From: Bacteroidota bacterium | GTDB lineage: Bacteria > Bacteroidota > Bacteroidia > JACCXN01 | Direction of reading: 5' to 3' | Length of the DNA stretch: 64,000 bases | NCBI GenBank assembly: GCA_013696965.1 | Contig: JACCXN010000009.1 | Location: 135,754-199,753 of the forward strand | In this document: piece after piece, positions 20,053-30,159 of the stretch | Layout: each line of letters opens with the position of its first letter | Numbering within the stretch: position 1 is the stretch's first letter | Made by a program: the position numbers and the translations under genes | Notes under the pieces: model-generated | What the model was told of the DNA's origin: nothing | The model's input: only the letters and a program-made list of their open reading frames with translations | Database searches by the model: none

Positions 20053-20409
20053 TTAATTGTCCGCCTTAATATTACAAAGTTCTTCCCAAAACTCCAACGC
20101 TTTTCTTGTATGTGGAATTACAATGGTGCCTCCAACCAAATTGGCTATAGAAAAAACTTCGAAAAGTTCATCCTTACTCAATCCTGCCTCAAAGCATTTC
20201 TCAAGATGGTATTTGACACAATCGTCACAACGCAAAACCATGGATGAAATAAGGCCAAGCATTTCTTTTGTTTTCAGAGACAATGCCCCATCTTTATAAG
20301 CATTGGCATCAATATTAAAAATTCTTTTTAAGGTTAGATTATCGGCAGCAAGCAATTTATCATTCATTTTACTGCGATACGCATTAAATTCATTTACCTT
20401 CTTACTCAT
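20053..20409 (-). CDS. Carboxymuconolactone decarboxylase (AhpD-like) family protein
   Basis: 118 aa alpha-helical protein of the CMD/AhpD fold. The redox motif CDDCVKYHLEKC (residues ~60-71) gives the CxxCxxxH pattern of AhpD-like disulfide reductases, with a third cysteine four residues after the histidine. It is therefore more likely a peroxidase-reductase type protein than a decarboxylase. Substrate unknown. It lies 3 bp after tatC and 33 bp before the DUF5686 gene. Confidence 0.85.
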   Translation of the reverse strand: MSKKVNEFNAYRSKMNDKLLAADNLTLKRIFNIDANAYKDGALSLKTKEMLGLISSMVLRCDDCVKYHLEKCFEAGLSKDELFEVFSIANLVGGTIVIPHTRKALEFWEELCNIKADN

Positions 20410-20412
20410 AAA

Positions 20413-21231
20413 TTAATTTTTTATTTGTTTTCTAAGGGTAATAGCTGAAATAAAAATGCTTATTTCATATAAAACAAGAATTGGTATGGATACCAAAATC
20501 TGACTTGAAATGTCCGGAGGAGTTATAATGGCAGACAGAATTAATATTACTACAATGGAATGTTTTCGATAGATACGCATAAAAGCAGGAGTAACCAGAC
20601 CTATTTTAGTTAGGAAATAAACTAGAACAGGCAATTCAAAAACAAGCCCTGATGCAAGAGTTATAGTGCTGATAGTTGAAATATAGGATAAAAGGCTGAT
20701 TTGATTTGCAACGGCAGCACTAACCTGGTATGAGCCCAGAAAATTAACAGACAATGGGGCTACAAAATAATACCCAAAAAGAATACCCATTAAAAAAAGA
20801 ATAGATACAGAAAAAATAAATACTCCACTGTACTTTTTCTCATGAGCATGTAAAGCCGGCATTACAAATCGCCAAAGCTCCCAAACTATGTATGGGAAAG
20901 ATAAAACTATTCCTGCAATCACGGAAACCAGAATATGAGTAGAAAACTGGCCGGACATATCGATGTTAATGAGCGTGAAAGGAATTTCGGTAATACACAA
21001 GGCTCCTTCAAGATAAGCGGCTTTTGATACCTGACATAAAAATCCATAAGTCCAGAAATCAACATTTTTTGGAGCAAGGATTACAAAATCAAATATAAAA
21101 GACTTATTTAAAAAAGCAGCTAAAGTAACTACACCAACTGCAATTGCAATTCGCATCAAATGCCAGCGCAAAGCCTCAAGGTGTTCTAAAAAGGACATTT
21201 CTGCCTTGTAATGTTCCGGACTATTTGACAT
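20413..21231 (-). CDS. tatC: Sec-independent protein translocase TatC
   Basis: 272 aa with six predicted membrane segments. TatC recognises the twin-arginine signal of folded exported proteins. The N-terminal MSFLEHLEALRWHLMRI (residues 12-28) and the GLVFELPVLVYFLTKIGLV segment near residue 195 are family signatures. It is the first gene of a minus-strand run. No tatA lies beside it. A TATATTTA sequence just upstream resembles a weak -7 box. Confidence 0.94.
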   Translation of the reverse strand: MSNSPEHYKAEMSFLEHLEALRWHLMRIAIAVGVVTLAAFLNKSFIFDFVILAPKNVDFWTYGFLCQVSKAAYLEGALCITEIPFTLINIDMSGQFSTHILVSVIAGIVLSFPYIVWELWRFVMPALHAHEKKYSGVFIFSVSILFLMGILFGYYFVAPLSVNFLGSYQVSAAVANQISLLSYISTISTITLASGLVFELPVLVYFLTKIGLVTPAFMRIYRKHSIVVILILSAIITPPDISSQILVSIPILVLYEISIFISAITLRKQIKN

Positions 21232-21392
21232 AAATTTTGTAATAGGAGGTAAATATAGGAATTTTAACGCCTTTTTTACAGCTTGATTTTAATTAAAAAA
21301 CATCGCAACAATATCCGTAATATACTTCATGACGCTTCGTTTAAAGTTATATTTTGTTTTCATGAAAAAATATTATTTGGTTCCAAACTGCT

Positions 21393-23504
21393 TTGAATGA
21401 TAATTTTAATAATTTTAAACCGCATTTTAAAGCCATGAATAACACACCTAAAGGTATTTTTAAAGATTTGAAATTTTATCTGATCTTCTCTTTAATTGCA
21501 ATTTCTGCTTTAATTACTTACAGCAATCATTTTGAAAATGATTTTCATTTTGATGATGCACATACTATATCAGGAAATGCTTTTATAAGGGATATAAAAA
21601 ACATTCCTCTTTTTTTTAAAGATGGCACAACATTCAGTACCCTTCCAAGCAATCAATCCTACCGGCCTGTTGTTTCAACCACACTGGCAATTGATTACTG
21701 GGTTGGCAATAACCTATCTCCTTTTTACTTTCACCTGGACAATTTCATTTTTTTCCTTTTACAGGGATTGCTCATGTTCTTCTTTTTTCTGAAAATATTT
21801 GATTTAACGTTAACAGGAAAAGCGAATTTTTTTCTTGCAATGTTTGGTGTTGCTTGGTATTTACTTCATCCTGCCAATGCTGAAACAATCAATTATATTA
21901 TTTCACGGTCTGATTCCTTATCAACTTTTTTCCTTTTGCTTGGATTCATCTTGTTTTTATTCTCTCCTTTATCACGAAAATGGCATTTATACCTAATTCC
22001 TGTTGCAATAGGAGCATTGGCAAAGCCTACTGCTGTTATGTTTGCTCCTCTTTTAATGGTTTATGTTTTTCTTTTTGAAACAGAAATAAAACCAATGGAA
22101 ATTTTCAAGGCAAAAAATTTCCAAGCACTAAAAAAAGTAATAATCATCAGCCTACCCTCCTTTATCGTCTCTGGACTGGTATATATTTTCATTCAAAAAA
22201 TGGAACCTGAAACGTGGGTGGCAGGTGGAAATTCCGTATTTAATTATCTAATTACACAACCTTATATCATTCTGCATTATTTTTTAACCTTTTTTGCTCC
22301 TGTTAATTTGAGTGCGGATACTGATTGGAGGACGCTTAGCTCAGTGGCTGATCCACGATTTATTATTGGCATTTCCTTTTTAATGTATCTTTTATATGTC
22401 GCTTTTATTTGTTCTTCAAAAAAAGAGCTTAAACCAATTGCTTTTGGAATCCTTTGGTTTTTAATATCTCTTGTGCCATCCTCAAGTGTTATTCCATTGG
22501 CAGAGGTTATGAACGATCATCGAATTTATTTTCCATTTGTAGGTTTAATGATTAGTGTTTGCTGGACAATTTATTTAGTAATGAACAAATATATTTTGGT
22601 GAAAATTGAAACATCAAAATTTAGTGTTTCAATGCTGGCTGTTTTGCTCCTTTCGGTATATGCTTTTGGGACACATCAAAGAAATGAGGTTTGGAAAACA
22701 GGAGAATCCTTATGGTTGGATGTAACCCTTAAAAGCCCTGAAAATGGACGAGGACTAATGAACTATGGACTTACTCAAATGTCAAAAGGGAATTATACTG
22801 TTGCTGAACACTATTTTTTAAAAGCGCTTAACTACACTCCAAACTATTCTTATTTGCATATTAATTTAGGTATTTTAAAAAACGCTTTAGGGCAGAAAAA
22901 GGAAGCTGAAAATTATTTTCTCAATGGTGTTAAATATGGACCAGATAATCCAAATACGCATTTTCATTTTGCTGATTTTCTTAAAAAAAATAAGCGATTA
23001 AAAGAGGCGGAGGAATCCTTGCTTTCATGCATTGAAATTAGTTCTGGCCATTTAAATGGAAGGCATTTATTAATGCAGTTGTATTTCGATAACCGTGAAT
23101 GGGAAAAATTAACAAGCCTGGCAAATCAAACCCTTCACTATTTCCCTCAGGATAAAACAACACTTCTTCATCTTGAAAATTCTAAAACAAGAAAAGGGAA
23201 AATAGAGTTACTAGTTGAACAAATGCAAACAAAACCAACTCCAGAAGGTTACCTAGAATTAAGCCTTTATTATTATGAAAAAGCAGACTATGAGAAATGC
23301 ATAGAATCAGCTAAAAAAGCATTGGAACTAAAACCGGAATTTGCTGAAGCATATAATAATATTGCAGCTGCATATGGAGCAATGGCAATGTGGGAACAGG
23401 AAATAGTTGCATGTGAGCAAGCTCTAAAAATAAATCCAAATTTACTTATTGCAAAAAACAACCTTAATTTAGCAAAAAGCAAATTGACCAATAAGAATCA
23501 ATAA
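21393..23504 (+). CDS. Polytopic membrane protein with C-terminal TPR repeats (TMTC-like)
   Basis: 703 aa. The N-terminal half has roughly ten membrane segments with YSNHFENDFHFDDAHTI (residues ~43-59) in the first extracytoplasmic loop, where GT-C enzymes hold acidic catalytic residues. The C-terminal ~270 residues contain tetratricopeptide repeats (for example LEL KPEFAEAYNNIAAAYGAMA near 645). This layout resembles TMTC/GT-C-like mannosyltransferases of protein O-glycosylation. The start could be 21393 or the ATG at 21435. It is followed by another GT-C/GT87-like protein. Sugar and target are unknown. Confidence 0.7.
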   Translation: MNDNFNNFKPHFKAMNNTPKGIFKDLKFYLIFSLIAISALITYSNHFENDFHFDDAHTISGNAFIRDIKNIPLFFKDGTTFSTLPSNQSYRPVVSTTLAIDYWVGNNLSPFYFHLDNFIFFLLQGLLMFFFFLKIFDLTLTGKANFFLAMFGVAWYLLHPANAETINYIISRSDSLSTFFLLLGFILFLFSPLSRKWHLYLIPVAIGALAKPTAVMFAPLLMVYVFLFETEIKPMEIFKAKNFQALKKVIIISLPSFIVSGLVYIFIQKMEPETWVAGGNSVFNYLITQPYIILHYFLTFFAPVNLSADTDWRTLSSVADPRFIIGISFLMYLLYVAFICSSKKELKPIAFGILWFLISLVPSSSVIPLAEVMNDHRIYFPFVGLMISVCWTIYLVMNKYILVKIETSKFSVSMLAVLLLSVYAFGTHQRNEVWKTGESLWLDVTLKSPENGRGLMNYGLTQMSKGNYTVAEHYFLKALNYTPNYSYLHINLGILKNALGQKKEAENYFLNGVKYGPDNPNTHFHFADFLKKNKRLKEAEESLLSCIEISSGHLNGRHLLMQLYFDNREWEKLTSLANQTLHYFPQDKTTLLHLENSKTRKGKIELLVEQMQTKPTPEGYLELSLYYYEKADYEKCIESAKKALELKPEFAEAYNNIAAAYGAMAMWEQEIVACEQALKINPNLLIAKNNLNLAKSKLTNKNQ

Positions 23505-23739
23505 AAGTTTGAATTAAATAAAAAAAGCAAATATGAATTAATTCTTAATAAAAAAGTTCTTTATTTATCAGAACATTTATTTTGAAGCAATACCCGATTA
23601 TTCCAAAATAAATTCGTGTATTGTAGGTGAATTTTGCATTGCTAAAAAAGTGCTCAAAAGCCAGAATAAGTTAAAGGTTGGAACTTGTAAGTGAATAAAA
23701 AAACCTTACTTAAAGAATAAATAAAAAGTTTTAAAAAGT

Positions 23740-25125
23740 ATGCTTCAACCCATTTACAAATATATTCCCTGGATAATTTCTGCATGGATAATCGTTATGC
23801 TGGCCTCATTAAAATTTGGTTGGCTTGATCCCTTTTTTTGGGCTGCACAAAATGCAAAGGTGCAAGGAATCGATTATTTTGCCTTACCCAAGTCATACCT
23901 CAATCTGTTAGAAGGCAGAAGCGCATTTAATACCTGGGCAGGGAAAAGTTATGGACCTTATGCAACCTGGTATATAGGCCACCCTGCTTTTAGCGTTTTT
24001 ATAATGTCTTGGTTTTCTTTTCTTTCACCCTGGAACAGTTATGCAGCATTCGTTGTTTTTTCCCTTATGGTAATGCTTTATTGCGGATACCTCTTTTCTA
24101 AACATGCTATAAAAATTGAGCAGAAAAGCATTTACTACATGCTTTTATTGGTTTCGTTTCCTGTTTATTGGATGCTTTATGTTGGAAATATGCACGCCCC
24201 ATTGGTGCTTGCTACAACACTTTTATTATTGGCTGTATATGAAATAACCTATGCTAAAAACATGATTGAGGAAAAAGCCGCGGGAATAAAATTATTGGCG
24301 GGCTTACTTATCTCTTTTTTTTCAAAACCCATTGTCATTTTGTTGATGCCAGCACTATTGGTGGTTAAAGAAACACGAAAGAATGCTTTTATCGCATTAA
24401 TCCTATACATTATTGTTTCATTAGTTTTTATTCTAGTACCAATGTTAAATCCTGAAGGTGTTGGATTAAACCGTCTTTTAAATGTGGTTTTTGATTTTAA
24501 TTACATTAAAGAAACCATGAATATTTACAAAAACAAATTTGTTTTAACAGAGTATATGAAAGACAATGGAATTCATTGGATGAATCTTATTGCCCAATCA
24601 GAACATAGATTAAATCATATTGAAGTTTTTTCACTTCCTGTTTTTATCGATACTTTATTAGACAAACAATTATCCTCCTCCTTTTATAAAATTCCTTTGT
24701 ATACATCTTTGTTATTTTCACTGGCATTGGCTTTTATACAAGAAAGAAAAACGCGTTTAAATGTTCTATTATTGATTGTAATGGGAGTTTCCTTGAGTTT
24801 TTTTTTGAGTTACAATACAGTTTGGGAATATCAGTTTGCAACGGTGTTGCCTGTTATTGCAATGTTATATTTGCTTAAGGAGAAGCAATTGTTTTCTAAA
24901 GAATTAATAAAAATAATGCTGGCAACAGGAGTGTTTTTTTACCTGCCAAGTTTTTATTTTTTGATCGATAAATCAACTATTGATTCTTCTTCATTATCTC
25001 TAATCCGTGTAAGCCGGGTTTTACCCGCTTTAATTCTTTTTATGCTTATTTTTTATAAAACTGCCCAGCTTATTTTCACATCTGTGTATTCAAAAGTGTT
25101 AAATCAGAAAAGCCAAGCAGATTAG
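23740..25125 (+). CDS. Polytopic membrane protein, possible GT87/GT-C glycosyltransferase
   Basis: 461 aa with about ten to twelve hydrophobic segments. The first loop has the polar stretch GIDYFALPKSYLNLLEGRSA (residues ~44-63), as in DUF2029/GT87 polyprenyl-phosphate-mannose transferases. A conserved basic ...LLISFFSKPIVIL... segment lies mid-protein. No catalytic proof is visible. It follows the TMTC-like gene after 235 bp with no recognisable promoter, and its end is only 3 bp from the convergent TPR gene. Confidence 0.55.
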   Translation: MLQPIYKYIPWIISAWIIVMLASLKFGWLDPFFWAAQNAKVQGIDYFALPKSYLNLLEGRSAFNTWAGKSYGPYATWYIGHPAFSVFIMSWFSFLSPWNSYAAFVVFSLMVMLYCGYLFSKHAIKIEQKSIYYMLLLVSFPVYWMLYVGNMHAPLVLATTLLLLAVYEITYAKNMIEEKAAGIKLLAGLLISFFSKPIVILLMPALLVVKETRKNAFIALILYIIVSLVFILVPMLNPEGVGLNRLLNVVFDFNYIKETMNIYKNKFVLTEYMKDNGIHWMNLIAQSEHRLNHIEVFSLPVFIDTLLDKQLSSSFYKIPLYTSLLFSLALAFIQERKTRLNVLLLIVMGVSLSFFLSYNTVWEYQFATVLPVIAMLYLLKEKQLFSKELIKIMLATGVFFYLPSFYFLIDKSTIDSSSLSLIRVSRVLPALILFMLIFYKTAQLIFTSVYSKVLNQKSQAD

Positions 25126-25128
25126 CCA

Positions 25129-25587
25129 TTATTTTCCTATGGTTGATTCCAACTTCTTTTTTTCGTCTTTTGCCCAAGCCAGGTTGTTCTTGCCAAGTTG
25201 AAAATCAGGAGAGAGTTCAATAGCCTTAGTTCCCGCTTCAATACCTTTATCATATTGCTTAAGTAGTGTATAAGCTACGCAAAGATTGTTATATGCAATA
25301 TGGCTCTTTGGATCCATTTCAATAACCTTCTGAAGATGCATGATACTTTTTTCAGGCATGTTATTGTTAATATAGGCCACCGACAAGTCAATAAGGTTGC
25401 CCGATGTTGGATTGGAACTGGCAATTGTTTCCATTTCTTCAAGAGTAGGAGCCTTTTTTTGTATTGTTTGCTTTTCAACAACCTCCACTGGTTTTGGAGC
25501 CTTGCCTGATTCATAAACAATATACAATAATGGAAATATTATTAGGCCTCCTATTACTAAATACATGGAAATGTTGGTTGTTTTCAT
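25129..25587 (-). CDS. Membrane-anchored tetratricopeptide repeat protein
   Basis: 152 aa with a single N-terminal membrane segment (residues ~9-25) and a Lys/Glu-rich linker. Two to three TPR units follow (SGNLIDLSVAYINNNMPEKS; HIAYNNLCVAYTLLKQYDKG; and a partial KNNLAWAKDEK). Such proteins serve as scaffolds; the partner is unknown. It lies on the same strand as the DUF2304-GT2-kdsD group but 157 bp after it. Confidence 0.75.
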   Translation of the reverse strand: MKTTNISMYLVIGGLIIFPLLYIVYESGKAPKPVEVVEKQTIQKKAPTLEEMETIASSNPTSGNLIDLSVAYINNNMPEKSIMHLQKVIEMDPKSHIAYNNLCVAYTLLKQYDKGIEAGTKAIELSPDFQLGKNNLAWAKDEKKKLESTIGK

Positions 25588-25744
25588 CTTAATTTAATTT
25601 TAAACTTTTTTTATGCAATATTAAATATTTCCTGCACTCAATCAAAAACCATGTCTCTCATTTGATTTTACATTTCAGGTAGAATAAAACAAATTTTAAT
25701 TTCAACAAATTGTAAAAAAAGAGCATTTAGAAAAAAAAATATGC

Positions 25745-26107
25745 TTAATCTATCTGATGGTTTTCTTTGTAATTACTTTTTAATTCTTCCTTGATCAAGG
25801 CTATTTCCTGGGCCAAAGTTTTGTTTTGTTGTTGCAACTTAGAACCAACTACAGACAAATGAAGCAGGTAAATAAGTATGGCAAAAATGGCTCCTGTAAA
25901 TACCAGGTTTGGAGGAGCATATATGCCGAACATTTCCGCTACCACATCAAGGCCTGATCTCCAAAAAGAAAATACAACAAGAATGATTGTACTAATTATC
26001 CATACAATGGCATATTCCTCTCTTAGTTTACCTTTTACAATAAGTCTTCCTATATATAAAAGAAAAGCAATGCTTACAACAATAGCAATAATCTGAATTT
26101 TTTCCAT
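25745..26107 (-). CDS. DUF2304 domain-containing membrane protein
   Basis: 120 aa with three hydrophobic segments and a charged, coiled C-terminus. The GKLREEYAIVWI motif (residues ~26-37) is the DUF2304 hallmark. These proteins regularly follow a family 2 glycosyltransferase, as here (8 bp after the GT2 gene), and are presumed to help at the membrane in polyprenyl-phosphate-linked sugar transfer. That role is inferred from context. Confidence 0.85.
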   Translation of the reverse strand: MEKIQIIAIVVSIAFLLYIGRLIVKGKLREEYAIVWIISTIILVVFSFWRSGLDVVAEMFGIYAPPNLVFTGAIFAILIYLLHLSVVGSKLQQQNKTLAQEIALIKEELKSNYKENHQID

Positions 26108-26115
26108 AACTATAA

Positions 26116-26850
26116 TTACCTTTTAAAACGGATATAAGTAAAAAGAATAGCCAAACTGACTTTAAACATGTAATAAATAGAAGACACTGCATTTATTGAA
26201 GAAACTCCACCCTGCCGCGCTTTCATTACTACTGCAACCTCATGAATTTTTAATTTATGAATGGAATACAAAATTATAGCTTCAGGTTCTGGATATTCAT
26301 CTGGATAATATTCAACTGCAACTTGCATTGCTTTTTTATTTATCAACCTGAATCCTGAAGTGCTGTCACTTATTGATTTTCCTACAATAATTTTATTTAT
26401 GTACTTAAAATAATTAATTCCTATCCTTCTGGCAAAACTCGATTGAAATCCTTTTTTATCAATAAATCTGGAACCAATTACAACATCAGCACTATCATTT
26501 TGTAAAGCAGAGATAAGTTTAGGAATTTCCTGAGCTGGGTGTTGCCCATCTCCGTCCACTTGCATTACATAATCAAAACCATTTTGCCAGGCCCATTTTA
26601 TTCCTGTTTGTACAGCTCCGCCAATTCCCAGGTTAACCGGCAAATTCAACGCTATGCAATTGCAATTGTTAATTATTTCTTTTGTTTTGTCTATTGAACA
26701 ATCATTCACCACCACTATTACTGCATGCAATGCAACTTGGCCTAGAGCTAAATGAATATCATTAATAACTGCTGCTATTGATTTTTCCTCATTAAAAGCA
26801 GGTATAACAATTGCTAGTTTTTCCAAAGGTGATGTTTCCACATTAATCAA
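26116..26850 (-). CDS. Family 2 glycosyltransferase (dolichyl-phosphate-sugar synthase-like)
   Basis: 244 aa GT-A enzyme. The nucleotide-sugar site is clear: IVIPAFNEEKSIAAVI (residues ~14-29), VVNDCSIDKT, NLGIGGAVQTGIKWA and the DxD-type motif QVDGDGQHPAQEIP near residue 97-110. It resembles polyprenyl-phosphate mannose/glucose synthases. Its start overlaps the kdsD stop by 4 bp and the DUF2304 gene follows after 8 bp, so the three form one envelope-glycan operon. Confidence 0.88.
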   Translation of the reverse strand: MINVETSPLEKLAIVIPAFNEEKSIAAVINDIHLALGQVALHAVIVVVNDCSIDKTKEIINNCNCIALNLPVNLGIGGAVQTGIKWAWQNGFDYVMQVDGDGQHPAQEIPKLISALQNDSADVVIGSRFIDKKGFQSSFARRIGINYFKYINKIIVGKSISDSTSGFRLINKKAMQVAVEYYPDEYPEPEAIILYSIHKLKIHEVAVVMKARQGGVSSINAVSSIYYMFKVSLAILFTYIRFKR

Positions 26851-27812
26851 ATTATGCCTTCCCTTAGTAAATCATGAAAATGAATAAAACCACAATATTT
26901 ACCCTTATCGGTAACTATTAATTGTGTAATATTTTGGCTTTGGAATAAAGCAAGTGCATGTACAGCCAATTCTTCTGCCTCAATTGATTTAGGCCCTACC
27001 GACATAATATCCCTGGCTTTAAGCACAGAAATATCAGTATCTTTCTGTAGCATCCTTCTTAAGTCTCCATCTGTAATTATTCCTTTCAACAATTCATTTT
27101 CAACTACCGCTGTGGCACCTAATCTTTTTGAAGATATCTCTAGTATAACATCTTTCAATGAGGAGTCCATTTTAACCAGAGGCTTCTCATTTCCTTTGCA
27201 TAAATCATATACTGTCATATATAGACGCTTTCCCAAAGACCCGCCTGGATGGTATTTTGCAAAATCAGCAGAACTGAACCCTTTCAAATCCAATAAACAA
27301 ACAGCAAGGGCATCGCCAAGGGCAAGTTGTGCAGTTGTACTGGATGTAGGAGCGAGGTTATTGGGGCATGCTTCTTTATCAACTGTTGCATTTAACACAA
27401 AGTCGGCCTCATTTGCCAGATAGGAAGAAATATTACCTACCAATGCTACCAATTTATTTCCGTTTTTTTTAACCAAAGGCACAAGCACCTTAATTTCTGG
27501 TGTACTCCCACTTTTAGAAAGACAAAGAACGATGTCATCAGTTTGCACAATACCAAGATCACCGTGAATTGCATCAGCAGCATGCATAAAGATAGAAGGA
27601 GTGCCGGTGGAATTTAAGGTGGCCACTATTTTACTGGCAATAATAGCGCTTTTTCCAACTCCTGTTACAATTAATCTTCCTTTTGAATTATGTATAAATT
27701 TAACGCATTCAGCGAAATCAACATTTACGAAATCTGCAATTTTTCTTACTGCCTCGGCTTCTGTTTTTAAGGTTGTTGCAGCGATTTTAATTATTTCATC
27801 GTTTGTTTTCAA
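26847..27812 (-). CDS. kdsD: D-arabinose 5-phosphate isomerase (KpsF/GutQ family)
   Basis: 321 aa, full length. It converts ribulose 5-phosphate to arabinose 5-phosphate, the first step to Kdo of lipopolysaccharide. An SIS domain spans residues ~35-170 (TGVGKSAIIASKIVATLNSTGTP near 51-73; LSKSGSTPEI near 104), and two CBS domains fill the C-terminal half, including ATAVVENELLKGIITDGDLRR. It heads the operon with GT2 and DUF2304 and faces recQ divergently. Confidence 0.93.
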   Translation of the reverse strand: MKTNDEIIKIAATTLKTEAEAVRKIADFVNVDFAECVKFIHNSKGRLIVTGVGKSAIIASKIVATLNSTGTPSIFMHAADAIHGDLGIVQTDDIVLCLSKSGSTPEIKVLVPLVKKNGNKLVALVGNISSYLANEADFVLNATVDKEACPNNLAPTSSTTAQLALGDALAVCLLDLKGFSSADFAKYHPGGSLGKRLYMTVYDLCKGNEKPLVKMDSSLKDVILEISSKRLGATAVVENELLKGIITDGDLRRMLQKDTDISVLKARDIMSVGPKSIEAEELAVHALALFQSQNITQLIVTDKGKYCGFIHFHDLLREGII

Positions 27813-27936
27813 ATCTTCATATAATTTTTTATAAAAACTATTTAAAATAAATGATATTATATCACTAAATATTTTATATTTACGTTACAAACTTAAACTA
27901 AAAAGATTAATCAGTTAATTAATAATAAATATTAAA

Positions 27937-30135
27937 ATGTTGTCAGTTGAAATTTCATTGCCAGGAGCTTTAAAAAAGTTTTTTGGATTTACTAAATTTA
28001 AAGGCCATCAGGAAGCAATCATTCAAAATGTGCTGAATGGAAAACATACCTTTGTAATAATGCCAACTGGAGGCGGTAAATCCTTGTGCTATCAATTACC
28101 TGCTCTTATAAGTGATGGAACGGCAATTATTATTTCTCCACTAATTGCGCTGATGAAAAACCAGGTGGATTCCATTCGGAGTTTTGGCACTGATGATGGA
28201 ATTGCACATTTCATGAATTCATCTTTAAATAAAACAGAAATTACACAGGTAAAACAAGATGTGATTTCTGGTAAAACAAAATTACTTTATGTTGCCCCTG
28301 AATCTCTGACTAAACAAGAAAACATTGATTTTTTAACTGACATTAAAATTTCATTTTTTGCCATTGATGAGGCCCACTGTATTTCTGAATGGGGTCATGA
28401 CTTTCGTCCTGAGTACAGAAGATTGAAGACAATTATTGAAGCCATAGGCAAGGTTCCCATTATAGCCCTTACTGCAACCGCCACACCCAAGGTTCAGCAA
28501 GACATACAAAAAAATCTGGGAATGAGCGATGCTACTGCTTTTCACTCCTCTTTTAACAGGCCAAATTTAAATTATGAAATAAGATCCAAGAATGATGTAA
28601 ATCGTGATATTATAAAGTATATACGCCAGCATCAAGGAAAATCGGGTATTATTTATTGCCTTAGCAGGAAGAAAGTTGAAGAACTGGCCCAAACACTTAT
28701 AGTGAATGGAATTAAGGCTTTGCCTTATCATGCAGGTCTTGAAGCGGGCGTAAGAGCAAAAACACAGGATAAGTTCCTTATGGAAGATATTGATGTGATT
28801 GTAGCTACAATTGCATTCGGAATGGGTATTGATAAACCCGATGTTAGATTTGTAATACATCATGACATGCCAAAGAGCCTTGAAGGATATTACCAGGAAA
28901 CAGGCAGGGCAGGAAGAGATGGTGGCGAGGGAAACTGTATAGCTTTTTACAGTTATAAGGATATTGAGAAGCTTGAAAAGTTTTTACAGGGAAAACCCGT
29001 TGCCGAGCAAGAAATAGGAAGGCAACTTATTCAGGAAACTATTTCTTATGCCGAAACATCAATGTGCAGGAGAAAATCATTGCTTCATTACTTCGGGGAG
29101 GAGTATGATGAGAATAATTGTGATAATAAATGTGATAATTGTGCAAATCCAAAACCAAAATTTGATGCACAACAAGAAATTTCATTATTATTGCAAACAA
29201 TTTTAGCAGTAAAAGAGAAGTTTAAAGGTAATCATATAATTTCTGTGTTATTAGGAATTGACAATGCAACGGTTAAATCATACAAACATGACAAGTTGGA
29301 TGTTTTTGGTGAGGGTGATGAGAATGATGAAAAAATTTGGAATGCAGTAATAAGACAAGCCCTTGTTATTGATTTAATTTCAAAGGATATTGAAAATTAT
29401 GGCTTATTAAAAGTTAGTAAAAAAGGACACGAATTTATAAAAAATCCATATCAGGTAATGGTAACCAAAGATCACAATTACGAAAATTCAAACGAAGAAG
29501 AAGGTCCAAGCCCTTCTAGTCAAGGAGGCGGTTCTGGAACGGCAGACGAAACATTGTTCTCGCTGTTAAAAGATTTAAGAAAAAAAATAGCCAAACAACA
29601 AAATCTTCCACCATTTGTTATTTTTCAGGACACATCTCTTGAAGATATGGCCACCCATTATCCAATAACAATGGATGAGCTTAAACAAATAACCGGGGTA
29701 GGTGCAGGAAAAGCCCTTAAATTCGGAAAGCCTATTATTGATCTCATTTCTAAACATGTTGAAGAAAATGACATTGAAAGGCCTCAGGATATGGTTGTTA
29801 AATCTGTTGTAAACAAATCAGGTTTAAAAGTATACATTATTCAAAGTATTGACAGGAAAGTTCCTCTTGATTCAATTGCTGAAGCAAAAGGACTTGAGTT
29901 TACAGATCTTTTAAATGAAATTGAAAGTATTGTTGCATCAGGCACAAAAGTTAACATCCATTATTTTATAAATGATGTGATTGATGAAGAAAAACAAGAT
30001 GAAATTTTTGAATATTTCCGGTCTGCAACCTCAGATTCTATAGAGAAGGCCCTTGTTGAATTAGGAGAAAACGATTTCTCAGAAGAGGAAATACGTTTGA
30101 TGAGAGTAAAGTTCATGTCTGAAATGGGGAATTAA
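27937..30135 (+). CDS. recQ: ATP-dependent DNA helicase RecQ
   Basis: 732 aa. A 3'-5' helicase for recombination and fork repair. Motifs in order: MPTGGGKSLCYQLPAL (Walker A, residues ~47-62), IDEAHCISEWGHDFRPEY (~147-164), ALTATATP, GIIYCLSRKKVE, and QETGRAGRDG. A zinc-binding RQC region follows with C388 region CRRKSLLHYFGE and CDNKCDNC, then a winged helix. A variable Ser/Gly-rich linker near residue 525 leads to an HRDC-like domain and a C-terminal helical tail. A strong terminator follows the stop. Confidence 0.95.
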   Translation: MLSVEISLPGALKKFFGFTKFKGHQEAIIQNVLNGKHTFVIMPTGGGKSLCYQLPALISDGTAIIISPLIALMKNQVDSIRSFGTDDGIAHFMNSSLNKTEITQVKQDVISGKTKLLYVAPESLTKQENIDFLTDIKISFFAIDEAHCISEWGHDFRPEYRRLKTIIEAIGKVPIIALTATATPKVQQDIQKNLGMSDATAFHSSFNRPNLNYEIRSKNDVNRDIIKYIRQHQGKSGIIYCLSRKKVEELAQTLIVNGIKALPYHAGLEAGVRAKTQDKFLMEDIDVIVATIAFGMGIDKPDVRFVIHHDMPKSLEGYYQETGRAGRDGGEGNCIAFYSYKDIEKLEKFLQGKPVAEQEIGRQLIQETISYAETSMCRRKSLLHYFGEEYDENNCDNKCDNCANPKPKFDAQQEISLLLQTILAVKEKFKGNHIISVLLGIDNATVKSYKHDKLDVFGEGDENDEKIWNAVIRQALVIDLISKDIENYGLLKVSKKGHEFIKNPYQVMVTKDHNYENSNEEEGPSPSSQGGGSGTADETLFSLLKDLRKKIAKQQNLPPFVIFQDTSLEDMATHYPITMDELKQITGVGAGKALKFGKPIIDLISKHVEENDIERPQDMVVKSVVNKSGLKVYIIQSIDRKVPLDSIAEAKGLEFTDLLNEIESIVASGTKVNIHYFINDVIDEEKQDEIFEYFRSATSDSIEKALVELGENDFSEEEIRLMRVKFMSEMGN

Positions 30136-30159
30136 AAAATTTGTTACTAAATAATAATA

